Positions 45,535-56,979 of a stretch of DNA of 64,000 nt are shown here, piece after piece. The notes beneath the pieces were generated by a model that ran no database searches, was not told the DNA's origin, and worked only from the letters and a program-made list of their open reading frames with translations. This DNA comes from Furcasterigmium furcatum (lineage: Eukaryota; Ascomycota; Sordariomycetes; Glomerellales; Plectosphaerellaceae): positions 2,422,934 through 2,486,933 of the forward strand of contig BCIA01000001.1 of NCBI GenBank assembly GCA_001599815.1. Direction: 5' to 3'. The translations under genes were made by a program, and so were the position numbers. Within the stretch, counting starts at the first letter, position 1, and the number at the start of each line of letters is the position of its first letter.

Positions 45535-47159
45535 CTACCACTCGCTCGAGTCACCGCTCTCGTTGTCGCTCTCGTCGCTGTCCGAGAGCGCATCGACGGG
45601 CCTCTCCTTTGCCTGGGCAGGGTCGAGCAGCTCGGCGCCGTAGGCGACAGACTCGGTCCAGTTCGCGACCTTGCGCTCCCCGCGGGCGAGGTAGCCGATC
45701 TCGCCCTCGCAGGGACTATTGTTCTCCCACTTAGCCTTGATCAAGTGCAGGGGGATCATGCGGCCGGTGACGTTGTAGAAGTTGGTCTGCATCTCGAGCC
45801 ATTTGCGGCCGACGTGGCGATCGTGGAGAGCCTCGAGGAGGGCGCGGTCGCCGCGGGAGAAGCCCTGGTCGACGAGGGTGTCACGGTCCGAGAACTCGCC
45901 GGGGAAGAGGGCGGCGTAATGTCTTCGTGTCATGTAACGCTCCACACGGCGACGGTAGCGCTCGTCGGCGATGGGATCAGCGGGGTCTGCGAAAGGGTCA
46001 TAATCGGAGGCGTCGTAGCCGTCGTCGTCATCGGTGACAGAAGAGGAGTCCGAGTCATCTTCGCGAAGGAGATCAAGGTGGAGGTCGGCGCTGCTAGCTT
46101 TGTCGTCCTCCACCTCGTCAAAGTCAAGGCTGGACTCATCCTCTGATTCCTCAACAAAGGCATAGCCGTCTTCATAATCCGATGAGGCTGCGGCGCTGGA
46201 GTTTGCCTCACTGGCCAGGTTCTCGTTCCATATACGAGTGACTTCGTCGTGATTGGCGGTGGCGTGGGCTTGGTTGATCTTGAGTTCGTAGTATCGTTTT
46301 CGAACTTGGGGCTTGGAGCGCTGGATACTGTCGGCGATGAGAGTCCAACTGGCACCTTGTTCCTCTAGGATCAGGGGTTAGCGAATGTGATGGAGGAGAT
46401 ACGTGTGAAAGGTAACTCTTTCGCTGATCGCGAGGTGAAAGGGGGAAACTTACTCATGCTCACGATCATGGCATCCTCCGACATGCTCCAGTTAGTAACC
46501 CCCGTTGTCGAGATGGGCATGAACGGTCCATCAAGAGCGGGAGGTGATGCCGCAGGGCTATTGGTGCCCTCTGCAAAAGTGACTGATTTAATCGGAGGCT
46601 CTGTGGTGGCGACGACGGCACTATCAGCGTCCGTCGAAGCGTCGTTGGTCGAAGTCTCCTCGCTTTGGCTGGTAACTTCGGCCTCGCAACGTTCCTCAGG
46701 ACCAGCGCTGGACTCAGCACAAGAGGAAGACTCTGTGCACGAGGGAGAATCGACCACAGACTCGCTGGCGGATGACTGAGTGTCACTCTCCGCCTCCTTA
46801 GCCGACGTGATATATGCTGACTTGGCTTGGGGGGGCTCAGTCTCACTGGCATCTATGGAAGAGTCGACAGGTAGGGCGCCAGAGGCAAAGGGCGAAGGGG
46901 GGTCTTCGTCAGTCTGAGTGGACGTGTCCAGGTGGCTTTGGTGCCGACCCTTGGCCTTGTCGGCGAGCAGCTTCTTCGTCTTGCTGGTTGAAACCATTGG
47001 ATCAAGACCCAACATCATGTTCGTAGCCGAGAAGCGGTAGTCATGGGAAAGACCTAGGCCGTGCTTGGTGACCTTGTCGCTGATATCGTAGATATGGTCT
47101 GTAGGAGGCGACTCCTTGGCGGCTTTTCCGCCAGGGTGTTTATCCTTCTTGCCGCCCAT
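45535..47159 (-). CDS. Myb/SANT-like domain protein with acidic low-complexity regions
   Basis: Model: complement(45535..46364, 46454..47159), 511 residues, one intron (GTAAGT..CTAG) with phase restored at M-K-E. Residues 1-235 are mostly disordered, rich in Ser, Glu and Asp, and begin MGGKKDKHPGGKAAKE. About residues 238-265 (EQGASWTLIADSIQ then RSKPQVRKRYYELK) look like a single Myb/SANT-type helix-turn-helix. The C-terminal third has acidic runs and a folded-looking part (YMTRRHYAALFPGEF, WLEMQTNFYNVTGRMIP). It could be a chromatin or transcription factor. The DNA-binding idea rests on the short helix pattern only. Confidence 0.7.
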
Positions 47160-48508
47160 GATTGCCCCTTCGAGATTATCAGTGACTGAGTGTTAATGTT
47201 TGTCGACGAGTTGATTGGGAGAGAGGCAGGGTTTGTGTAGGGGAAGGATTGAGAAGACGCGTTCGAACGCGTCAAAAGGAGAGAAAAAGCTGATGCGAAG
47301 GCTCATGTGTGACAAGGGGAGAGGAGGTGGTACTTACAGAGGTGATTGGGGCGATATGAGAGCTTGCAGGGAGTTAAGACGGAACTGCAGGTTAGAAGAG
47401 AGAGTTTCTGTGGCCAAAGCTGTTGAGGAACAGGACCCTGGCGAGGTGAAGTTAAAGAAAAAACCAACAACGCGTAGCTGGGATCCAAAGTTGGCTGGTG
47501 GAAGAACAACAAATGTGAATGAGGTTGCGCGAGGAGCAAGAGCTTGATTCCACGAGGGGGCCCGAGCTTTTGAATACGTATTATCACAATACGGCACTTG
47601 TGCTTTTTCCCTCGGATATTCCCACGCCGTGGCTTGGTCAAGAAAGGGAAGCGTGATAGCCAGCACTTGGTGCATGGACCCCCTGAGTTGGCTCAGAGCA
47701 AGCAATAGAGAGAAGCTCTTCGGATGTCCTCGGGTAAGAGGCTATTCTCGTCGCAGATGCTGGAGCCTCTTGGGAGGGTTGATCATCCGATCGTACAATG
47801 ACCGGACGCGAGTGGTGCCCTCAAGAGGTGCGGGAACTGGCATGAAGACGCAACTTGAACAGGCCTGGAAGATCCCGAGGACAAAAGAACTGCTTTCAAG
47901 GCTTGAGCCTCTAGGCACCGTCCCAGGAGATCCGAAGCCAGGCTCTCCTGCCTAACGCAGAGGGCAGCAAACACTCGTTTGCCTCCATCATGCAGGTTCC
48001 CGAGACCTTGGTCACGTGGGACGTCTTGTTCAAGCTGGAGAACGGCCGTCCAGCGTAAAAAGACCATCATAGGCGGCCCGCCTTTATCCCATGACGACGG
48101 CCCTGTGCCACCGATGTCGTCTAACCAAGTTCGACATGCTCGAGGGACGAGTCCGGGCTCTGTCGAGTCGGTCGACACGGACTGTCGCACATGGGCGAGG
48201 GTGTCACAGGTTCGCCAACCCCGAACTGCGCTGATCCGGTGTGTCGTCGAGACATGCTGCCAAGATGACACTGGACGTCTTGTTTGCTTCTTGACAGTCG
48301 AATGTCTGAATGAAGGGAAGTGACACAGAGTCGTCGTCCACAGAGGCGGAGCCAATCACCGACCAACCATAATCGCTTACTCATTCACATCGCTGATAAG
48401 ATCTATGGCAGTGGAGACTCAAACACCAAACGAAATATCACGAGACACTCGTCGCCTTGTTTTTCACATCAAGGGATACCGTCACAAAGCATACAAAGAA
48501 AGCACATC
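47160..48508. other. Intergenic, divergent promoters of the Myb-like and DUF4202 genes
   Basis: No gene supported. The minus-strand frame at 47783-48355 (190 codons) has no recognisable domain. Confidence 0.4.
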
Positions 48509-49150
48509 ATGGCTGCCGAGCTACCCCAACTCCCGGCCAACTACGCCAAAGCCCTCGAGCTCATTGACGAGGCACACAGCCGAGATCCTCGTCCCTCGAC
48601 AACCAAGGATGAGTCCACCGACGACGCCACCGTCCCCTTCGAGCTCGACTACGCTCGCAAGATGACCCGCTGGCTCGCCGTCCGCTGTCCCACCGCCGAA
48701 CCAGAGCTTCAGCTCGCCTGCCGCGCCCAGCACTACCGCCGCTGGGAGATCCCCCGGAACACCTTCCCCATGACCCGGCCGGGATACCTCACCTGGCGCG
48801 CCAAGCTCAAGTCGCAAGCCGCAGCACAGGTGGCCGAGCTGCTCCAGACTTCCTCTGCCATCGATCCCCCGCTGGCGCCCGAGGCGGTCGACCGTGTTGC
48901 GGCACTCATCCGCAAGGAGAACCTGAGCAAGGATGAGGGAACTCAGGTGCTCGAGGACGTTGCCTGTCTCGTGTTCTTGGATGACCAGTTCGACGACTTT
49001 GAGAAGAGGGAGGAGCTTGACGAGGAGAAGATTGTGAGTATTCTGAGGAAGACATGGGGCAAGATGAGCGAGCCAGGGAGGCAGCTTGCCCTTGGGATGG
49101 ACTTGAGTGATCGGGCCAAGGAGCTGGTCACCAAGGCCCTCTCAGGGTAG
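48509..49150 (+). CDS. DUF4202 family protein
   Basis: Intronless, 213 residues. The conserved features of the family are seen: ELIDEAHSRDPR near the start, YARKMTRWL, then CRAQHYRRWEIPRN with PMTRPGYLTWR, and a helical C-terminus with LEDVACLVFLDDQFDDF. The His/Asp/Arg pattern (HSRDP, AQHYRRWE) recalls HD-type metal-binding folds. The biochemical activity of DUF4202 proteins is, to my knowledge, not established. Likely a soluble cytosolic or nuclear protein. The start is the first ATG in frame (catATGGCTGCC). Confidence 0.85.
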   Translation: MAAELPQLPANYAKALELIDEAHSRDPRPSTTKDESTDDATVPFELDYARKMTRWLAVRCPTAEPELQLACRAQHYRRWEIPRNTFPMTRPGYLTWRAKLKSQAAAQVAELLQTSSAIDPPLAPEAVDRVAALIRKENLSKDEGTQVLEDVACLVFLDDQFDDFEKREELDEEKIVSILRKTWGKMSEPGRQLALGMDLSDRAKELVTKALSG

Positions 49151-49517
49151 ACCTGCCCCAAGAAATCAAACCAAAGTTGAATAATCACATCGCATCGCAT
49201 TATGATGCTGGCTGTTTCCTTTCCGTCGGGTCAGGCCTGTTCCTCCGGAGCCGACGGGGAATAGTGACGCCTTCTCCAACTGCCCCCGTGACTCGGCACA
49301 TTTACGGCCGAGGCGAGCTCCACATGCCGAGCTTCCACCCCTTCCACCCCGTCATCTTCCCCAGACGAACCCCCGACTCCAGCCCGGGGAATCTGCCGAT
49401 CGTGGTAGCATCTTAACGAGACGCGACGAGGATGGATTGCGCCTCATAAAGGTCATGGTTCCCGCCCTCTCGCCCTTATCCTCCCTCTGACTGACGCTGG
49501 CCACTCTGTTCCCCATC
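49151..49517. other. Intergenic between DUF4202 gene and cytochrome b2-like gene
   Basis: 367 bases in tandem orientation. It should hold the promoter of the dehydrogenase gene. No gene seen. Confidence 0.4.
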
Positions 49518-51101
49518 ATGTCCATGATCCTCACCCGGGAAGACGTAGCCAAGCACCGCCGCCTTAACGATCTTTGGCTCATTATCGATCACCAGGTCTG
49601 GGACTTCACAGACTTTGTCCGCGAGCACCCCGGTGGTATGGCCCCGATCCTCAAGTGCGCCGGCAAAGACGCGACTGCGACGTATTCGGAGGTCCACGGC
49701 CCGCGGCTGGTCGGAGGCACCCTTGATCCCTCCAAGCTCAAGGGACGAGTGCTACCAGAGGACTCGGAGCAACCAAAAGCCAAAATGGCTTCACAGACAA
49801 CACCACCAAGAGCAGACCCTCCCGCTGAAGCGCAGAGCATGCCGAATCCAACACCTCCCCAGGAGGTCTCAGGAAAACCGCCCCTCGATACCCTCATCAG
49901 CGCCCAAGACTTCGAATTGGCCGCTTCAAAGTCCTTCTCGCCCAAGGCATGGGCCTTCGTCTCCTCCGCTGCGACAGACCTGCACACCAAAACCCGCAAC
50001 TCCTCCGCCTACGCTTCCATCGGACTCCGCCCGCGTGTCCTTTGCGACGTCGCCTCCATCACCACCACCTCAGCCATGCTCGGCCACACCTCCCAGCTCC
50101 CCATCTTCGCCCCTCCCACGGCCATGGCGAAGCTCATCCACCCCCAGGGCGAGCAAGAACTTGGCCGCGCCCTCAAAGCCTCCGGCATCCCGCAGTGCGT
50201 CTCCGTCAGCGCCTCCTTCCCCCTCTCGGACATTCTAGCCGCCCATGCCGAGACGCAGTCCCCCTACGACGTGCCCGTCTTCTTCCAGCTCTACGTCGAC
50301 AAGAACCGCGCCAACTCGGAGCGCCTCCTCCGCGACGCGCAGGCCCGCGGCGTCAAGGCCCTCTTCCTCACCGTCGACGCCCCGATTCCCGGTAAGCGCG
50401 AGGCCGACGAGCGCGTACGCTCCGACGAGAGCCTCAGCTCGCCCATCTCGGGCGCCACCGCGAAGAACGACAGCAAGGGCGGCGCGCTCGGGAGGATCAT
50501 GGGGAGCTACATCGACGCGAGCGTCAACTGGGACGACATTGCCTGGCTGAGGCGGACGGTGCCGGGGCTGCCGATCGTGCTCAAGGGGATCCAGACGTGG
50601 ATGGACGCGGTGCGAGCGATGGAGTTTGGCGTCGAGGCGATTGCGATTTCGAACCATGGCGGGCGGAGCTTGGACACGTCGCCTGCGACGGTGCTGGTGC
50701 TGCTGGAGCTGCAGAAGAATTGCCCTGAGGTATTTGATAGGATGGAGGTGTATGTCGACGGGGGTATCACCAGGGGGACTGATATCTTCAAGGCGCTCTG
50801 TTTGGGGGCCAAGGCTGTGGGGGTTGGGAGGGGTTTCCTGTACGCGCTCAACTATGGGCGCGAGGGTGTCGAGAGATTCATTGGCAGTAAGTTGACCCGA
50901 GGTGCTATGAGAGGAGGCTTGATGCTAATCTGCGCAGTTTTGAAAGACGAGCTGGAGACGACGATGAAGATGTGTGGCATCACGAGCCTCGACCAAGTTC
51001 ACCCAGGACTCCTGAATACGCTTGCGGTAGATCATCTCATTCCGGGAAGAGAAGAGCATCCGTATGCTCACTGGAGGCCTGGAGGCAAGAGTCGACTGTG
51101 A
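49518..51101 (+). CDS. Cytochrome b2-type FMN-dependent (L)-2-hydroxyacid dehydrogenase
   Basis: Model: join(49518..50886, 50938..51101), 510 residues. The N-terminal cytochrome b5-like heme domain (1-80) has the heme ligands His37 in EHPGG and His60 in YSEVHGPR, with the usual 23-residue spacing. A Pro-rich hinge (about 90-120) leads to the TIM-barrel FMN domain. That domain shows IGLRPRVLCDV, FFQLYVDKNR, FLTVDAP, VLKGIQT, the catalytic His and Arg in SNHGGRSLD, and VDGGITRGTD with GVGRGF for phosphate binding. It oxidises L-lactate or a related hydroxyacid and passes electrons through heme, classically to cytochrome c. No mitochondrial presequence is seen, unlike yeast Cyb2, so location and acceptor are open. 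The intron is 51 bases, a multiple of three, with no stop. Confidence 0.9.
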   Translation: MSMILTREDVAKHRRLNDLWLIIDHQVWDFTDFVREHPGGMAPILKCAGKDATATYSEVHGPRLVGGTLDPSKLKGRVLPEDSEQPKAKMASQTTPPRADPPAEAQSMPNPTPPQEVSGKPPLDTLISAQDFELAASKSFSPKAWAFVSSAATDLHTKTRNSSAYASIGLRPRVLCDVASITTTSAMLGHTSQLPIFAPPTAMAKLIHPQGEQELGRALKASGIPQCVSVSASFPLSDILAAHAETQSPYDVPVFFQLYVDKNRANSERLLRDAQARGVKALFLTVDAPIPGKREADERVRSDESLSSPISGATAKNDSKGGALGRIMGSYIDASVNWDDIAWLRRTVPGLPIVLKGIQTWMDAVRAMEFGVEAIAISNHGGRSLDTSPATVLVLLELQKNCPEVFDRMEVYVDGGITRGTDIFKALCLGAKAVGVGRGFLYALNYGREGVERFIGSKLTRGAMRGGLMLICAVLKDELETTMKMCGITSLDQVHPGLLNTLAVDHLIPGREEHPYAHWRPGGKSRL

Positions 51102-54100
51102 GGAGACACATATACAGCGTAGAATCAGGTGTACGAAGACACAAGAGCTTGACTCGGCACATGAAGATATGCGGCTCTCATTCTACAATGGCCAATCTGC
51201 ATGTAACAATCCGTTTACAAAACCATCCATGCGCTGATGAAGTACAATCATGGAACCTCCTGAGTCACTCTTCCCAAGAGGCCCAATTGTTCCAAGCACT
51301 GGCGACAAGAGGAGGTGCAGGGCCATAAATCAAAGTAAGGCCGACGCTCAACTCACACAGATCTTCCCTTCATAACTCACCAGAAGAAAAAAAAGAAGAA
51401 AGCAAAAGGCAAGGATCCCGGTCGAACCGGGACCCTTTCTCTACGCCCTCCCTTTCTGGGAGCGCGGGCTTACAGCGCGATAGAGCCTATTTACTTTAAC
51501 TGGCGTTAGTACCAGGGCGCCGCCCATCTCGGCCAGTGGGATTCTGGCGGGCAATAACCATCTGAATATTTTAGCCCTATTAAGGTAGTGAGGAAGGAGC
51601 TAGACGCGTCGTTGTGACGCTGATTGCTACGCGGTCTGTGGTAGCCCCTGAGAACGACCCCGCCATGCACCACGGCCCCGTTCCGCATGAAGCGTGCCGG
51701 AATCTCAGGCCATGTAATTACTACATGAGTAGCAGGAATAAAGGCTACTGTGCTCCTAGGCGAATGCTGTTCAATATACGCCCTCAACAAGCTCTGTGGT
51801 GCACATGAGATTCAAGGGGTGATGTCGCATTTCCGCCCAGGGGGCCGATGATGGAAGGGAATTTCTCTCCACACATCTATTTCTACAGTGAGAGTTGGCA
51901 AATTCTCAGACACCACCGCAAACCCCCAGGGCCTGGGCCCATCTGATGTCGGATGTCGGAGGCTGCATCCCGTAGACCAGGTACGTGACCAAGGACGGCA
52001 TCGGGGGCCCGTCTCGGTATGAATCTTCACTTTCATCCCGGCCATCGAAACGCAGCCCTGGTTTCAGAGCACACGCGAAGGGAAGGGGTGGAAGCCTGGT
52101 GATGCAGACAGGTTGCACAGGGCTGGACGGGACGTCGCTCCGCCAGCATTGACCATGCCGCTTCAGTGTCCCCGGCCGTGTCTTGAGAGTAAGCTGTTGT
52201 GGCGGCGAAGATTCCGTCCGCAGCGTAAAGGTGCCTATCTTATTTAGGGCTTCCCGTAATGGTCAAAGTCGCGAGGAACCTTGGGACGCGGCGGCTGGGG
52301 TGTGCCCCCGATGTGCAGGACAACACGGGAAACTGCGGATCTTGGGCACATCAGCTGCGAGATTTACTTGGATCTGGGAGCATCGAGCTGCAATCGTGCC
52401 ACAGTACCGGGTCGTGCAGTCTGCACGACCGAGTGGACGAACTGTTGGGTCAACGGATGAGCGACCACGTATAGACAGACACGCTCTTGGGTGACTGGGT
52501 GCTGGAGCCTCTCGTTGAGACGCAATTCTTGTGTGTCACATCTCCGGAAACCCCATGATACATGTTATCTAGAACAGAATCTCGCCGGGCCCAGCCTCGT
52601 CTGCTCGCCTTTTCTCTGCACTCCAGGTCAGCAGTGCTTTGAGAGGTATGCCGCAATCTCTCGAGCCAAGTCCCCCCTGGGACTCTTGGAATCCAGCATA
52701 CCCGGGGCGCTCTTGTGTTACTCCAGGAGAAATGACAAAACCAGCCCATAGCTTCCAACATGCTTGAGCGCAACGCGAGCCAAAGTTGGTGTGGTGGCCT
52801 CCTGCTGGAGCTCATGGCCATCGCCATGAGCATGCAGGGCACTGGTTCCCACACGACGGAAACATGCTGCTGTATCTCGATGGGGCGTGCGATATCTGAC
52901 AGGCCGCAGGCGATCAGCCAATCGATTTGTGATAAGCCAGGCCGAAGATATACGGACCGTTACACAATGCCATCTGATCGGTTCGATGCGGCCTCCAGAT
53001 TCGAAATTTGGGGATCTGATACTGATCATGTGCCTATGCGCGCAGTGACGTGCATGGCGTGGCTTGACATTACCATTGGAAGGCGGCCGATGGAAGGGAT
53101 GGTGGCTGCCTGGGAGCATCGTAATCAGGCGCTTCCGGTCGTTGGCGCGAATGACGAATGATGCTGCTCAGCTTTCCGTGCGCTGTGTTTCAATCATCGA
53201 TGAGCGAAGCGGACTGAGTTCCGACGTTGTTGAGAGCCCTCCCCAAATTTACCGATGCAAGTGAAATCTGACCGCTCTGCCTGCAGAGCTGAGTCGACGA
53301 ACGTCTTTCCAGAGATCATGATGTTGGCAGTGTCAAGCTGAAAGATCGGCAGTGAGAGCCTTGTTTCGACCGTAGTCTCTGTAGATCCTCCTGACTGACT
53401 CGCGATTCCTTCCACTGGGCAGGCTGGAATTAGCTATCGGACGAGTTGACGGCCCTTCTTTGTTGAAGGGCATCGTGGTCATGTCTCGGACACTGATGTG
53501 CCCCCCTCCCCCCGGCTCTGGCGCTTGACAGCTGACGGGCGGCCCCAGTTGCCTGGAGACGCGAACATGCTTCCGCAGAGTCAAGTTGACAAGGTGTTGA
53601 GAGAGATCTTGAATGCTATTGGATCCTTCCATCATAGGATGTGGGAGCGTCGCCGTCATCCGAGACTAGCTTGTTACTTAGCCTGACTATCAACATCCCT
53701 GACGACCTGAAGAGTTGACGAGAATGACCAATGGACCAAGAATTGATGGCCCCACGCAGCGGGAGGGCCCGTCATGATGTCTGCCAGGCATGTAGAACAG
53801 ACGTCGAGGCGAGCCTGCCGGGAGAGACAATCCCGTTAGCGCAGGGTCGCCCGGCGGCTACCCACCCGACGACATCGCCCTTTTCCAGGGCTGAGGTTGA
53901 CGACATGGGGGCCGGATCGGACATTGTCTTGCATGCCTAAGCCACAGGTCGCCGAATGGCGCTCTCGGGGCTCTTGGGACGTTTGTGATTAGTGATGGGC
54001 GGTGACATGCAAAAGAAAGGAACAATCGATAGATTCAGAGGGGCTGGATCTGAGAGATGACGCTCTGCAAGGCGGCCAAGCAATCGTCAAGCATCTGACA

Positions 54101-56123
54101 TTTGTTTTGCAGTCGGGTGATTTCCCGCCCGGCGGACGTGGGCGCGTGTGTCTCAGCTCCAGGCTGCTTCGGCCAGCTCAGCCTGATGTGGCGATGGTGG
54201 TGACGACCGACTGTGAGTACTGGGTAGGGAGGTGGGCAGCTGATGGAGGAAAGACGGTTATTCAGTTGGGCCGTGGTGTTTTTACCTCTCGAAGCCCTCC
54301 ATTTGCTGGGGAAAGAGCGACCCAAGATCCGGGTTCCAGGTACCTACCTACTTTACAGCGGGAAGGGACAACCTACTGCCCCTTCCAGAGCTCGCTGGAA
54401 TCCCAGGCACACATTCTCCCGTCCTTTCCACTGATCCCGTCTCGCCTCGCCTTGATTCTTCCCATCTGCATGCCTCGTCCGTCTCCCAAGACCGCTTCAC
54501 CCGCCGACTTCTGAATCATGGCTGCGGCCTCTGCCCGGCCATTGCGAGCCTCGTCGAGGGCTGGTGACCCTAGCCCCGCCTGACATTTCTTCTTCCGCGC
54601 ACCGAGCCCGAAAAATCTCGGCTTTGAGGCGTTAAAATGTCGACGACTAACGACAATCATCGAGCCATACGACTCGAACTATCCAGGATCTGGGACGTGG
54701 CGCTCGTTGATCGACCGCCGTCGGCGCCTTTGCCGCTCCTTCTTCTGCCGCCGCCGTTGGTTGTGGCTCGTCCGTCGTACTCCCTTCGCAACGCTTCTGA
54801 TCTTGGATTCACCACCGTTCACTCCATTTCGGGCTGGACCGTCAAATCACTCATCGCCAATACCCTCCGTAAACAGCTCCCAACGATCCAGCCAGGCCAG
54901 GCTCGCTCCCCTGGCTTCCCCCTTCCACGGTTCCCCCACACCCATTCCCAGGGTCCTGGCCTGCTGTGTCACGTTCCCCGTCGACCTCGACGTTCCAGTC
55001 GACGGCCAAAGGTGGGCCTTGTGGTCGCCCGTTCAGCTGTCCTCTGTCAAACCGCTCCCTCGGATGGATCAGCGTCTCCCCGGCTGGTCGAGCTAACCAC
55101 ATCGCCGGCCATGCCCCCTACCTAGTCTGGGCCGAGTCCCGCAAATCCCAGGCTGCTGAGCCCCGAGCTCCTGGGCGCCTGGACAGCTTCCGCCAGCCCT
55201 TCGTCCCGCCGTCGTCTGCGTCGGATGATGGGCACAAAGCAGGCCCCTTGTTGACTCGCATACATGCTTGCCGGACAGGGTAGGTAGGTGGGTGTCTCTG
55301 ATCTTGCCCAGGTCTCCCTTCTTCACGCTTGCGCCGGACTCCCGTCCGTCCACCGGTACAGCGGGGGACCTGCATACCTGGGCGGCTGAGGTTGCACGGA
55401 GCAAAGTCACTGGCTCCCTGGTGTCCTTGATCCACGGTTTCCTTCTTCTCTGGATCCCGCGCGCGCAAGGTTCCGCCCCTCTGGAACGGGGTCCCGTCGG
55501 TCCATCATCCGAGTACGTACCCCGACAATGATATAAACGCCGACCCGCTCGCTCAACAAGAGCTCGCGTTTCTGTACAATGAGCTCTGTTCTCAGTATCT
55601 TGCCCTTCCCGTAATATCTAGGACCGGCCTCTCTCACCGGACGCTTCAGCTCGCATCAAGGATTTGCTTCCTCCGAGTTCCGCTCTGCATCTGCTTTGCA
55701 CCCCAATTCTACACGTAACTTCGAGTGCCCTGGACGACACGGAACCTCGAGCCATACTACCAGAGACAATATCGGTTCTTTGCTTCTCGGAAACTCTAGC
55801 TCCACCCCGAACAAGGCACAGGAAGACTTCCATAATCCAGCCAGGACTTAGGGCTCGTTTCCAGTCCTCCAATCCTCACAGCTGCAACCGGCTGCGGCGA
55901 CGTCAACTGATTCCGGTAGGCTGGCCCGTGCCGGCAGCTTTCCCCCGCTCCGGACCTGCATCTCGTCTCGGCCAACCAACCGCGGACGAGCAGGAGGAAC
56001 GACAATCACTCGCGCCACCTTGGGAAAGATAATTTGTGGTACGCTTCTGAGAAAGTTGTCGGTCTTTTCACGCCTGATTCGAGGCCAGCCGCACAACCGT
56101 TGGAGGATTGGACGTGGTACAAC
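51102..56123. other. Long region without supported protein genes
   Basis: About 5 kb. All reading frames are short, lack domains and overlap on both strands. It contains a GC-rich hairpin block with Pol III-like signals (51404-51535) and a GGTACCT motif near 54340. A pyrimidine-rich last 1.7 kb is probably the promoter and long leader of the gene at 56124. An unannotated RNA gene or decayed element cannot be excluded. Confidence 0.35.
51404..51535 (-). other. GC-rich hairpin block with Pol III-like boxes, not a normal tRNA
   Basis: On the minus strand: TGGCCGAGATGG (51524-51535) fits the tRNA A-box pattern, GGTTCGACC (51420-51428) resembles a B box, and TTTT (51404-51407) follows shortly after. 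The B-box region is part of a 9-base-pair stem (GGGTCCCGG/CCGGGATCC) with loop TTCGA. A second hairpin (CTCCC..GGGAG) lies before it. Neither a 7-base-pair acceptor stem nor a standard T-loop can be built, so it is not a regular tRNA. It could be a tRNA relic, a Pol III-transcribed RNA, or chance. Confidence 0.25.
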
Positions 56124-56979
56124 ATGAACGCTTTTGGCTCTGGCTCTTCGGCCGGCGCATCTGCTGGCCCATCGTCGTCAGGTCCCTCGTTCCATCAATC
56201 TCAGGTACGCACCATGCCCTGCAGTCGTCACCGCCACACCCGGAATTCCAGGGTTCTAACGCGCCTGAATGTAGGCCCTCAATGACCCCGACTTTGACAT
56301 GTTTGAGTGGTACACCAAGTTCCAGTCTTGCGTCCGTTACTTCCTGGATCATGCCCAGTACGTGAGCCCTGTGCAGGCTGTGGCGGCTTTTGTCAACATA
56401 CGGCTTCCCTTTCAGCAATTGCCACACCCCATCTTGTCGTCAAAATCAGTCCCCTCCTCGCCTGCGGCCGCGGCCACGGTTGCAAGTCACTCTTCATCCG
56501 CCACGGCCCGCAACAGCGGCTTTCCGCATTCACTGGCGGGGGCCCCGACCGCCGGCGGCGGTACGGTGTCTCTCATCCCCTACATCCGCCGGCTTGTTGC
56601 GACAGGGTTCGATAACGAAGGCATCCTTCACGGGTTCTTCGGGGACGACTGGGCCGCCGGCATTGGACGTCTGCATGAGACAGAGCGCAGGAACTATCTG
56701 TTTGCCGCCAAGAGCTCACCCTGGCTCTCAGTCAAGGACTCCTACGACATGCCTGACGGCCAGTATGTGCCCTTTCTCCGCCCGCTCCGTGAGCCGACCG
56801 AAGTCGAGTTCCGGGCGGCGGATGCCAATTGGAGTGAATGGCTAGGCACCGCAGACCAGCAATGGGATGACTGGATGGCCATGCAGGATTGGGTTCTTGG
56901 ACCACGCGACCCGAGGCCAAACCAGCGGCCAGGCGGCTCAAATCGGGCATTCGGCATCAAGCGTGAGATGGAGGATTGA
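56124..56979 (+). CDS. Conserved fungal protein of unknown function (sometimes labelled ILP/apoptosis-inhibitor-like)
   Basis: Model: join(56124..56204, 56275..56979), 261 residues, one phase-0 intron. After a Gly/Ser-rich N-terminus come NDPDFDMFEWYTKFQSCVRYF, shortened here to its core WYTKFQSCVRYF, then AFVNIRLPFQ, VSLIPYIRRLVATGFD, GILHGFFGDDWAAGIGRLHE and ERRNYLFAAKS. These blocks are highly conserved among Sordariomycetes as I recall them. The C-terminus has WSEWLG and MAMQDWVLGPR. No catalytic motif is seen. Database names invoking apoptosis inhibition are not supported by a BIR domain here. Probably a soluble helical protein. Convergent with spb1. Confidence 0.8.

Noticed and set aside
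45451..46146. 231-codon plus-strand frame rich in Val and Glu
   Set aside because: Antisense shadow of the acidic C-terminal part of the Myb-like gene.
51408..51487. tRNA-Tyr-like reading because of a GTA triplet in a stem-flanked loop
   Set aside because: No matching acceptor stem, no D-arm at the right place, and the T-loop would be five bases. Kept only as a low-confidence structured block.
54637..55410. Several 100-160 codon frames on both strands
   Set aside because: Pro/Ser/Arg-rich, mutually overlapping, without domains. They fit a pyrimidine-rich leader better than coding sequence.
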